Program-made: the position numbers and the translations under genes
Shown: positions 41,758 to 49,498 of the stretch, one piece after another
Layout of the letters: each line of letters starts with the position of its first letter
Position numbering within the stretch: position 1 is the stretch's first letter
Notes under the pieces: generated by a model
Told to the model about the DNA's origin: nothing
What the model saw: the letters and a program-made list of their open reading frames with translations, nothing else
Database searches by the model: none
Assembly (NCBI GenBank): GCA_021325235.1
Contig: JAJPHN010000029.1
Location: forward strand, 186,001 to 250,000
Direction of reading: 5' to 3'
Length of the DNA: 64,000 nucleotides
Source of the DNA: Terriglobia bacterium
Lineage (GTDB): Bacteria > Acidobacteriota > Terriglobia > Bryobacterales > Bryobacteraceae

Positions 41758-43553
41758 ACGATTTCGCGATTAAGCTCGCTAACGTCAACGGAACCGGCTC
41801 TGCCAGTGCGAACGGACTGCTGATGCAGGCGATCTTCCGGATGGGCATTCCGGTTTCCGGCAAGAATCTGTTCCCTTCGAACATTCAGGGGCTTCCGACG
41901 TGGTACGAGATACGGGTTAACAAGGACGGCTACACGGCCCGCGCTCTCGATTACGATCTGATGGTTGCAATGAACGCGCAAACCTATGCGCGCGATATTC
42001 AGGAAGTGCGGTCGGGCGGTTACGTTCTTTACGATTCGAGCTGGCCGCTCGAGCGGTCGCTTCACCGGGAAGATGTGAGCTTTCTGCCCGTACCGCTTGC
42101 GCGCCTCTGTAATGAGCAGTTTGAAGGCGCACGCGAGCGGGTTCTGCTGAAGAATATCGCGTATTCGGGCGTGCTTGTAGCACTCCTTGATGCTGATATG
42201 CAGATCGTGGAGGAACTGCTGGCCGAGACGTTTGCCAGCAAGAAATCTCTGCATGATGCAAACCGCAGAGCGCTCCACATTGGTATCGATTACGCGCGCG
42301 AGCACTTTGAGTGTCCGCTGCCCTTTCGTCTCGAAAAGACGGATGCGAATGCTGGAAAGATACTGATTGACGGCAATACGGCCACGGCGCTTGGCTGTCT
42401 CTATGCCGGCGCGACGGTCGCTGCCTGGTATCCGATTACGCCCGCCACGTCCGTGATGGATGCGTTTCGCGGCTTTTGCGAGAAGTATCGCCGCGACCCC
42501 GAAACGGGCGCGAACAACTGCTGCATCATTCAGGCGGAAGATGAGTTGGCCGCGATCGGAATGGTGATCGGGGCCGGCTGGATGGGCGCGCGAGCCTTCA
42601 CTTCCACCGCCGGTCCGGGCATTTCGCTGATGAATGAGCTGCTCGGGCTGGCATACTACGGCGAAATTCCAGCCGTTGTCATCGATGTGCAGCGTGTGGG
42701 GCCGTCTACCGGCATGCCGACACGCACGCAGCAGGGCGATCTTCTCGAGTGTGCCTATGCCTCCCATGGCGACACCAAGCACATTTTGCTCCTCCCGGCG
42801 AACCCGGCCGAGTGCTTCGAATTTGCGGTGAACGCATTCGATCTGGCGGAAAGATTTCAGACACCCGTTCTCATGCTTTCTGATTTGGACATCGGCATGA
42901 ACGACTGGGTTGTGCCGCAGCTCGAATGGGATGACGCGTACACGCCGGATCGCGGGCGCGTGCTTGGCGAAGATGCGCTGCGTGGGCTGAGTGTATTTCA
43001 GCGATTCACGAATGAGGACGAGAATGCCGTTGCGGCGCGCACGCTTCCCGGTGTGAATTCGAACGGCGCTTACATGCTGCGCGGCTCGGGCCACAACAAA
43101 TACGGCGGCTACACCGAACAGCCGCATGAATATCAGGAAGTCGTTGACCGGCTGCTTGCAAAGCACCGCGCAGCAGCGCGGTTTGTGCCCCCGCCAGAGA
43201 TCGTCCGCATGACCGATGCACGCATTGGTGTGATCACAACGGGAGGCTGTGATGCGGCAGTGCGCGAGGCGCTCGATGTGCTTGGGGGCCAGGGCCTGGC
43301 TGCCGATTATCTGCGAATTCGAGCGTTTCCGTTTGCGAAGATTGTGGCCGATTTCATCGAAGAGCACGAGTATTGTTTCGTGGTGGAGCAAAATCGGGAC
43401 GCGCAGCTAAGATCGCTGTTACTTCTGGAGACTTCCGCGCCAAAGGAGAAGCTGATCTCGGTGCTGGTTTATGGAGGCTTTCCGTTGAGTGCCGCGCAGG
43501 TGGTTCAAGGCGTGACCGAGAAGCTGGGGGTGGTGAGTGCCGTCCATCGTTAA
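41742..43553 (+). CDS. 2-oxoacid:ferredoxin oxidoreductase, fused gamma-alpha subunit
   Basis: The 603-residue protein is a fusion. Residues 1-190 form the gamma (POR_gamma) domain, with NVNGTGSASANGLLMQAIFRMG. From about residue 205 comes the alpha pyrimidine-binding domain with GNTATALGCLYAGATVAAWYPITP (YPITP at 230-234), EDELAAIGMVIGAGWMGARAFTSTAGPG and domain II. These enzymes oxidatively decarboxylate 2-oxoacids to acyl-CoA and reduce ferredoxin, or run in reverse. Substrate (2-oxoglutarate, pyruvate or branched 2-oxoacid) cannot be decided. The start is GTG at 41742 inside the 3' end of the flavoprotein gene; the beta-subunit gene overlaps by 17 bp. Confidence 0.9.
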   Translation: MRTRVNDFAIKLANVNGTGSASANGLLMQAIFRMGIPVSGKNLFPSNIQGLPTWYEIRVNKDGYTARALDYDLMVAMNAQTYARDIQEVRSGGYVLYDSSWPLERSLHREDVSFLPVPLARLCNEQFEGARERVLLKNIAYSGVLVALLDADMQIVEELLAETFASKKSLHDANRRALHIGIDYAREHFECPLPFRLEKTDANAGKILIDGNTATALGCLYAGATVAAWYPITPATSVMDAFRGFCEKYRRDPETGANNCCIIQAEDELAAIGMVIGAGWMGARAFTSTAGPGISLMNELLGLAYYGEIPAVVIDVQRVGPSTGMPTRTQQGDLLECAYASHGDTKHILLLPANPAECFEFAVNAFDLAERFQTPVLMLSDLDIGMNDWVVPQLEWDDAYTPDRGRVLGEDALRGLSVFQRFTNEDENAVAARTLPGVNSNGAYMLRGSGHNKYGGYTEQPHEYQEVVDRLLAKHRAAARFVPPPEIVRMTDARIGVITTGGCDAAVREALDVLGGQGLAADYLRIRAFPFAKIVADFIEEHEYCFVVEQNRDAQLRSLLLLETSAPKEKLISVLVYGGFPLSAAQVVQGVTEKLGVVSAVHR

Positions 43554-44592
43554 ACCGGCAGCGCGGCATCCGAGTCTGCAGCGCAATGAACTCGGGCTTA
43601 CGATTCGCGATTATGAAGGCTCGATGTCGACGCTCTGCGCAGGTTGTGGGCACGATTCGATCACGGCCGCCCTGGTGCGCGCACTCTGGGAAGTTTCCAT
43701 GCCGCCGCATATGCTGGCGAAAATGAGCGGCATTGGCTGTTCTTCCAAAACCCCCGCGTATTTCGTCAGCGGCGCGCACGGCTTCAATTCAGCTCATGGG
43801 CGAATGCCGGCGATTACGACCGGTGCAGCCGCAGCGAATCGAGCGATGACGTATGTCGGCATCTCGGGCGACGGCGACTCGCTTTCGATCGGCATCGGGC
43901 ATCTTTGCCACGCGATCCGGCGGAATGTGAAGATGCTCTACCTGATCGAGAACAACGGCGTCTACGGACTTACCAAGGGGCAGTTTTCCGCCTCGGCCGA
44001 TATCGGCTCGAAGAGCAAGAAGGGCGAACCCAACCGGATGCAGCCGATTGATCCCGTTTTGCTGGGGCTGAGTCTCGGCGCGACTTTTGTGGCGCGCGGA
44101 TTCTCGGGAGATAAGGAGCAGCTTGTACCGATTTTCAAGGCGGCGCTCAGGCATCGCGGATTTGCGCTGGTGGATGTGATCTCCCCCTGCGTCACTTTCA
44201 ATGACCATAGCGGTTCGACCAAGAGCTATCTGAACACCCGCAAACGCGGCATTCGCGCCACCGAGGCGGATTTTGTTATGCCGCAGCAGGAAATTCTCAC
44301 CAATATCGCGGACGAAGGCGTAACCAGCGTTGCGATGCACGATGGCAGCATTCTTCGCTTTCGAGTTGTACCGGAGGGATACGATCCTTCCGACCGGGAG
44401 CGTGTTCTGAGCTATCTGCTCGAACAGCAACAAGCGGGCCATATTGTCACGGGTATTCTTTTCCTCGACGAAAACGTCCCGGACATGCACGAGGCGAATA
44501 ACACCACGCAGATGCCCTTGACGCAAGTGCCGTACGCGAAGCTCTGTCCGGGTGCGGCCGAATTAGCGCGACTGCAGGAAGCGTTTCAGTAA
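43537..44592 (+). CDS. 2-oxoacid:ferredoxin oxidoreductase beta subunit (TPP-binding)
   Basis: The 351-residue beta subunit binds thiamine diphosphate. It shows CAGCGHDSITAAL near residues 34-46, a GIGCSS segment, HGRMPAITTGAAAANR, and the TPP motif GDGDSLSIGIGHLCHAIRRN ending in LIENNGVYGLTKGQ. CVTFNDH near residue 220 is also typical. A beta subunit without its own ferredoxin domain relies on an external electron acceptor, which here may be the GltD-like protein. The start is GTG at 43537 within the alpha gene. The 3' end overlaps the convergent ICMT-like gene by 30 bp. Confidence 0.93.
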   Translation: MPSIVKPAARHPSLQRNELGLTIRDYEGSMSTLCAGCGHDSITAALVRALWEVSMPPHMLAKMSGIGCSSKTPAYFVSGAHGFNSAHGRMPAITTGAAAANRAMTYVGISGDGDSLSIGIGHLCHAIRRNVKMLYLIENNGVYGLTKGQFSASADIGSKSKKGEPNRMQPIDPVLLGLSLGATFVARGFSGDKEQLVPIFKAALRHRGFALVDVISPCVTFNDHSGSTKSYLNTRKRGIRATEADFVMPQQEILTNIADEGVTSVAMHDGSILRFRVVPEGYDPSDRERVLSYLLEQQQAGHIVTGILFLDENVPDMHEANNTTQMPLTQVPYAKLCPGAAELARLQEAFQ

Positions 44593-45144
44593 GCCGGGAA
44601 TGACGGCCGGAACACTTCGTTTGTAGTTGGTGAACTCGGCTCCGAAGCGATCCGCGAGAAGCCTGTTTTCCACCTGCATGCGAATGCCGGCTCCGGCCAG
44701 AAAGACAACGAGCGCGATGCCGAACAAAAGCCAGTTGGTAACGAGCAGCCCCGTTCCGAGCAGAACGCAGAGCATGGATGTATAGATCGGATGGCGCACA
44801 ATCGCGTACGGGCCGGAGCGAACGAGCGCGTGGTCCGCATTGATACCTGCGTCAACGCGCCATTGGCGGCCGAGCGCGCGCACGCTGGTCCAGGAGAGTA
44901 CAGACGCGACGATAAAAAACAAAGTGCCAAGCGTGATGCGCCACACGGCGGGCCGAAACAGCCAGAAGTGACCTTGCCAGAGTAACGCGTAGGCGATCAT
45001 CTGCAGCACAACGCCCCAGCGGGCGCGCGGATCGACTCGCTGCGCCTTCTGGGAGCGATTAGCCAGGAAGAAGAATGGGAAGAGCCACGCAACCCATCCG
45101 CAGAACAGGATCAGATAGATGTATCCCGGCATGAACGCCGGCAT
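44563..45144 (-). CDS. Isoprenylcysteine carboxyl methyltransferase-like membrane protein
   Basis: This 193-residue protein has about five hydrophobic segments and the C-terminal ICMT/PEMT core. ALVRSGPYAIVRHPIYTSMLCVLLGTGL (around residues 106-133) holds the RHPxYTS motif that binds SAM, and ENRLLADRFGAEFTNYKRSVPAVIPG follows. Bacterial members methylate unknown lipid or small-molecule targets. The likely start is ATG at 45144, with another ATG four codons later. It overlaps the convergent beta-subunit gene by 30 bp. The YncE-like gene lies 4 bp upstream on the same strand. Confidence 0.85.
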   Translation of the reverse strand: MPAFMPGYIYLILFCGWVAWLFPFFFLANRSQKAQRVDPRARWGVVLQMIAYALLWQGHFWLFRPAVWRITLGTLFFIVASVLSWTSVRALGRQWRVDAGINADHALVRSGPYAIVRHPIYTSMLCVLLGTGLLVTNWLLFGIALVVFLAGAGIRMQVENRLLADRFGAEFTNYKRSVPAVIPGLLKRFLQSR

Positions 45145-45148
45145 TGTA

Positions 45149-46150
45149 TCACTGGCTGACGATCAGCACTTTGAAACTGCCTGGTTTAACGCTTGGGCGC
45201 GGGCGAGGATTGTCGGCAGTAGGAGCAGGAGCAGGACCGAATTCGGCAGCCGAAAGATAGATCTTATGCGTGAGAGTATCGAGCGCCATGGTGCGTGCTC
45301 CACGGTTCGTCGTGACGTTTTCGACAACTTCGTAGGTATCTTTATCTTTCTGGCGGATGACCGTTAAGGTACCCTCGCCATTGGACGAAAACGCGAGCTT
45401 TTTGCCGGGATCGTACGCAGCGGCATCGGGGCCTTCGCCGATTGCCGGAGTGGCGACGACTTTGCCTGAATCTGCATCCACGACGGCCATTTTCTTTTCA
45501 TCGCAAACTGCGAACAAACGGCGATTCTCTTTATCGATCGCCAGTCCCGAGGGCGATTCGCAGGGCGCAATGGACCAGTGCGCTTTGACCGTCAGATTCT
45601 TCGAGTCGATCTGGACAATCTCATTCTTGTCCTCGATATTGTCGTAAACATTGCCTTGGCCGTCGCTCACAGGAAACTCGGGTTTGCCGCCCAGAGCGAT
45701 GGTTCCGTCGACTTTGCCGGTCCGGGCATCGATGGCGGTTGCATTCTGACTCCGTCCGTTAAATGCGAACACGCGCTGGGATGCAGGGTCGTACACAATG
45801 CCGTCCGGATTTGTGCCTGCCTGAACCTTCGTCTTGATGCTGTTTGTTTTCAGGTCGAATAGAACTACTTCATTACTGCCGCCGTCGCTGATGAATCCGG
45901 TATTGAGATCGTCCGCGATTGCGATACCGTGAATTCGATTCATGCCGGAGATTGTGCCGACCAGCTTGTCCGTTTGTAAATCGATCACTTCGACCTGGCC
46001 TGCATGAGAAACGTAGAGCCGGTGGTTGTTGCTGTCGGCTGTGAGATAGTCCCAACCTCCGGAGCCGCCGACCGGGATAGATCCAGTCACCCGATACTGC
46101 TGTGAAAACGCGAGCGCCGGTGCCAGCGCGGCAAGCACAAGGAAACGCAT
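45149..46150 (-). CDS. Secreted YncE-like beta-propeller protein
   Basis: The 333-residue exported protein has a signal peptide (MRFLVLAALAPALAFSQ). Repeated 40-residue blades of the YVTN/YncE type follow, for example HRLYVSHAGQVEVIDLQTDKLVGTI, NTGFISDGGSNEVVLFDLKT and RRLFAVCDEKKMAVVDADSGKVV. The repeats form a seven-bladed propeller by family analogy. Such proteins are periplasmic or surface proteins of unknown binding specificity. The C-terminus is proline-rich (PAPAPTADNPRPRPSVKPG) before the last strand. The start is ATG at 46150. It lies 42 bp downstream of the DsbD-like gene and 4 bp upstream of the ICMT-like gene. Confidence 0.82.
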   Translation of the reverse strand: MRFLVLAALAPALAFSQQYRVTGSIPVGGSGGWDYLTADSNNHRLYVSHAGQVEVIDLQTDKLVGTISGMNRIHGIAIADDLNTGFISDGGSNEVVLFDLKTNSIKTKVQAGTNPDGIVYDPASQRVFAFNGRSQNATAIDARTGKVDGTIALGGKPEFPVSDGQGNVYDNIEDKNEIVQIDSKNLTVKAHWSIAPCESPSGLAIDKENRRLFAVCDEKKMAVVDADSGKVVATPAIGEGPDAAAYDPGKKLAFSSNGEGTLTVIRQKDKDTYEVVENVTTNRGARTMALDTLTHKIYLSAAEFGPAPAPTADNPRPRPSVKPGSFKVLIVSQ

Positions 46151-46192
46151 GATCGAGAAAGTAGCAGCTGAATCTGAAGGGTTTCTGAAGAC

Positions 46193-48280
46193 CTAGAGAT
46201 TCGCGCGGTGAAGACTGTCCAAAAATACGCCGGGGGTGAGTAAGCCATCGGGCAGTGTGACCGGCGCGGCCTCCGGTTTTGACCCATAGACCACATAAAA
46301 TGGAATTCCGCTGCGCCCAAAGCTGGCGAGGAAGTCCGTGATCTTGGGGTCGTATGAGGTCCAGTCAGCCCTCAGCAGTGCGATGTCGGACTTGTTCAGA
46401 TAACTCTCGACCTGAGGTGAATGGAAAACCACCCGGTCGTTCACCTGGCAGGTCAAACACCAGGCGGCCGTGAAGTCGATGAGAACCGGTTTGCCGGATG
46501 CCCGGTAAGCGGCCAGTTTCTCTGGAGTGAAGGCTTCCCATTTGAGATTGCTGGGCAGCGCGCTGGAGCGGGTTATATTGGCCTCGGCATGTGTAAGCGC
46601 GACCGAACTGTACGAGACCGCAGCGATTCCGAGCAGGAGCGCAGCCGTTTTCGTCATTCGGCTTTGCGGCCAACGGCCAGCCATCCACGCTGCAATAGAA
46701 AGCACGAGCAGAACGACGAGGAGTGCGGCTATATCGTTTATTCCAACCTGCTGGCCGAGTACCCACAGCAGCCAGATCACAGTAAGAAACAGCGGGAACG
46801 CGAGCACTTGTTTGATCGTTTCCATCCAGGCGCCCGGGCGCGGTAGATAGCGGCTCAGACTCGGAAAGAGCGAGAGCAAAAGAAACGGAAATGCCAGGCC
46901 GAGAGCCATGGAAGTGAAAACGAGAGTGCAGATCACTGCGGATTGCGCGAGTGCAAACCCAACGGCAACACCCATGAGAGGCGCCGTGCAGGGTGTGGCG
47001 ACGACGGTCGCGAGCACGCCGGTAAAGAAGGAGCTCGAATACTTGCCGCGCGTAGTGAGCCCGCCCCCCGCGCTCATCAGCGAGGCGCCGATTTCAAAGG
47101 TGCCGATCAGACTCAACCCCAGCACGAAAAGCAGGCAAATGAGGAAAGCGACAAAGCCCGGCGATTGCAGTTGGAAACCCCACCCTAGATTGCGCCCCGC
47201 CCCGCGCAGGCCCAGTAGAACCGCCACCAATACCCAGAACGAGACAAGTACGCCGAGCGTGTAAAGCACGGCGCTGGTTTGAATAGTTTTGCGTTCTCCG
47301 TGCGCGTGATCGATGAGCCCGATCACCTTAATCGAGAGAACAGGGAAGACGCATGGCATCAGGTTGAGAATGATCCCGCCGCCGAATGCCAGAATCAGAA
47401 CAGCCGGAATCGTGGGATTGCTCTTCGGTTGTGAGACACGCGCCGGCGCTGGAGACTGGGCCGCCATCGCGACAGGAGTTTCGACCGTGTAAGCGACCGT
47501 GCGGTCGCCCTCTTCGGTTACGAGCAGACCGGCGAGGCTCTGTACTCTGCCGGCCGCATCCTCCGGGCGCTTCAGTGTGAGATGCAGCGATCCGTTTCGC
47601 GTTTCAAGATGCTGAGGAGCGGCATTGCGGATCAGGCCATTTTGCGCCGGGATAAAGCTGGGTGCTGCGCTTTCCGGTACGCCCTTGAGAACCAGTTCGA
47701 TTTGTGAAGCATCGGCTACGGGCTCGACTTTCCAGTCGGCCGGCAGCGGTTTCGGCTGCGCTGCTTTCGCTTCCGCAAAAAGCGCTGCATGCTCGCGCGC
47801 GGATTCGGGTGATGTGGCGCGAACCGGCAGAGTCAGCGTAAGATTTGCTTTCCCGGGGATGCAGCTCTCGCGGCAGACCAGAACGCGCAGGTTGGCGCTC
47901 AAGGTCTGCGGTTGCAGCGGCAGCTTGTGATCCGATTCGATCGGAATCGGGAGCAGTACCGTGCCGTCGTACCCGTAATCGAGAAGGGACCCGACGGGAA
48001 GACGTTTCGGCGCGGGCCACGCTATCTCGCCTGTCTTGAGCCCTTCCGGAAGGCGCCAGGAGAGACGAGGTGGCAAACCAGAATCGCCGGGATTTTTCCA
48101 ATAGATGTGCCAGCCCGGTTCGAGCTTGAAGAGCAGGCCGGCTTGGAATGGTGTGCCGGGCTGGATGGAGTTGACGCTGGAGATGAGTTCGACCGTGCCG
48201 TGCGGAATTTTCGCCGGCTGGGAACTCGCGGACAGGGCGAGTACGGCCAGACACGCGCAGGTTCTGGCGATGTGCGACAT
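46193..48280 (-). CDS. DsbD-like thiol:disulfide interchange protein
   Basis: DsbD moves electrons from cytoplasmic thioredoxin to periplasmic partners. This 695-residue version starts with a signal peptide, then an alpha-like periplasmic domain with the cysteine pair C136-x3-C140 (CRESC). The membrane domain has about eight helices and the transport cysteines C310 (LMPCVFP) and C431 (ATPCTAP). The C-terminal thioredoxin-like domain contains CLTC at 608-611. The start is ATG at 48280; a longer in-frame form adds 59 residues without a signal and is rejected. The neighbouring genes are an unrelated-looking phosphatase and YncE-like protein. Cytochrome c maturation is a possible use, as ccmC/ccmD occur further along. 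Confidence 0.9.
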   Translation of the reverse strand: MSHIARTCACLAVLALSASSQPAKIPHGTVELISSVNSIQPGTPFQAGLLFKLEPGWHIYWKNPGDSGLPPRLSWRLPEGLKTGEIAWPAPKRLPVGSLLDYGYDGTVLLPIPIESDHKLPLQPQTLSANLRVLVCRESCIPGKANLTLTLPVRATSPESAREHAALFAEAKAAQPKPLPADWKVEPVADASQIELVLKGVPESAAPSFIPAQNGLIRNAAPQHLETRNGSLHLTLKRPEDAAGRVQSLAGLLVTEEGDRTVAYTVETPVAMAAQSPAPARVSQPKSNPTIPAVLILAFGGGIILNLMPCVFPVLSIKVIGLIDHAHGERKTIQTSAVLYTLGVLVSFWVLVAVLLGLRGAGRNLGWGFQLQSPGFVAFLICLLFVLGLSLIGTFEIGASLMSAGGGLTTRGKYSSSFFTGVLATVVATPCTAPLMGVAVGFALAQSAVICTLVFTSMALGLAFPFLLLSLFPSLSRYLPRPGAWMETIKQVLAFPLFLTVIWLLWVLGQQVGINDIAALLVVLLVLSIAAWMAGRWPQSRMTKTAALLLGIAAVSYSSVALTHAEANITRSSALPSNLKWEAFTPEKLAAYRASGKPVLIDFTAAWCLTCQVNDRVVFHSPQVESYLNKSDIALLRADWTSYDPKITDFLASFGRSGIPFYVVYGSKPEAAPVTLPDGLLTPGVFLDSLHRANL

Positions 48281-48347
48281 ATAGCCTATCTCTATTGTTG
48301 CTGAAGCGCCGGATCCGTTGTTGGACCCGCTCTGCGGAACCGCGAAA

Positions 48348-49493
48348 CTAAATCGAAACCGTGGTGTTTTCGGGAAGATATTGAGCCGATGCCGGATAGG
48401 AAAACGAATCAATCTGGCTGTTGCCGGACTCCCCGGAATTCGGGACGGTGGTGGCAATACCCGAAATTGTTTTCGCGTCTACCGTGAGCGTTACGTAGCC
48501 CCAGTGCTGATCGTCGGCCGCAATAAGTTTGGCTCCGGTGGTCGAGTCGGTTGTTCCGGGGCTGGCATTAAGCTTGTGCAGGTTGTAATAACCGCCCAGA
48601 CCGGCGACAAGGAACGGGGTCGGAGATGCGCCGGTGAGCACTTTTTCGACGCGCTGATAGTTATGCACGTGCCCGGTGAGGACGAGATTGGGCAATCGGC
48701 GCGAGTCATTGATCGCCAGTTGAACCGCATCGGCCATACGCGCGCTTCCGCTATGGAAATTGTCGAAAGAAAAGATCGGGTGGTGGAGCGCGACGATTAG
48801 CGCTTTGTCCGCCGGCGCGGTAGCGAACTCGTTCGTGAGCCACTGCTGCTGAACCGAATCGATGGAACCGCCCTCGGGAACGTTGGTGTACATCCCGACG
48901 ATCGTGACAAACGGCGCATCCAGGGTCCAGTAAACATTAGGCAGCGACAAGGTCACCCGCGGCGCATCATGCGAATTGGGATCCACGTGCGGAGTGGCTT
49001 GCATGAAGTAGGCAACCCAGCCGTCCAGCGAAGTCTGTGAGCTATTGATTGGGTCGCCGTCGTGATTGCCCGGAATGCTCAGAATGGGCGCTGTGTAATG
49101 CGCATACGGCTCGTAAAATTGAGCGTAATAGTCCGCGACCTGACCATTGAAGTAGACAACGTCGCCGAGATGGTAGAAGAATGTGGGACGCTCGTCATCG
49201 GCAAGCGAAAGATCGGCCGCCATGGCATCGGCAACGGCCGTCTGATGCGTGGGAATGTTCACGCCACCTGTATCTCCCACGACGTGGAACACGAGCTTGC
49301 CCAACTGAGCGGCGCTGTCGTCGATGCCGGGAACGACTGTTTCGAGCGTGTAATGATACGGCGGTTGGCCGAGCGGCGTCGGAAGCGGCTCGAATTTCTG
49401 CGCGTGTGTGAAAACGGAAAGTGGAAAGACGCCGGGATGCGCCTGCGACAGGCCGTGACGTGGAATGCGAGGAAGAACGGAGCCAGGGATCAT
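48348..49493 (-). CDS. Purple-acid-phosphatase-like metallophosphoesterase
   Basis: The 381-residue protein has the calcineurin-type five-block metal site: GDTGG, LGDVVYF, GNHDGD, LHHPIFS and GHVHNYQR. This order and the Tyr after GDVV fit purple acid phosphatase-like enzymes that use two metals to hydrolyse phosphoesters. No clear N-terminal signal peptide is visible, although homologues are often exported. The N-terminus MIPGSVLPRIPRH is not hydrophobic. The ATG at 49493 is 5 bp after the stop of the glycosidase gene, so the two are probably co-transcribed. The physiological substrate is unknown. Confidence 0.83.
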   Translation of the reverse strand: MIPGSVLPRIPRHGLSQAHPGVFPLSVFTHAQKFEPLPTPLGQPPYHYTLETVVPGIDDSAAQLGKLVFHVVGDTGGVNIPTHQTAVADAMAADLSLADDERPTFFYHLGDVVYFNGQVADYYAQFYEPYAHYTAPILSIPGNHDGDPINSSQTSLDGWVAYFMQATPHVDPNSHDAPRVTLSLPNVYWTLDAPFVTIVGMYTNVPEGGSIDSVQQQWLTNEFATAPADKALIVALHHPIFSFDNFHSGSARMADAVQLAINDSRRLPNLVLTGHVHNYQRVEKVLTGASPTPFLVAGLGGYYNLHKLNASPGTTDSTTGAKLIAADDQHWGYVTLTVDAKTISGIATTVPNSGESGNSQIDSFSYPASAQYLPENTTVSI

Positions 49494-49498
49494 TTCAC

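Noticed and set aside
41724-43391. A 555-codon minus-strand open frame opposite the OFOR alpha gene
   Set aside because: The plus frame carries YPITP and other OFOR motifs and continues the operon; the minus frame has no family features.
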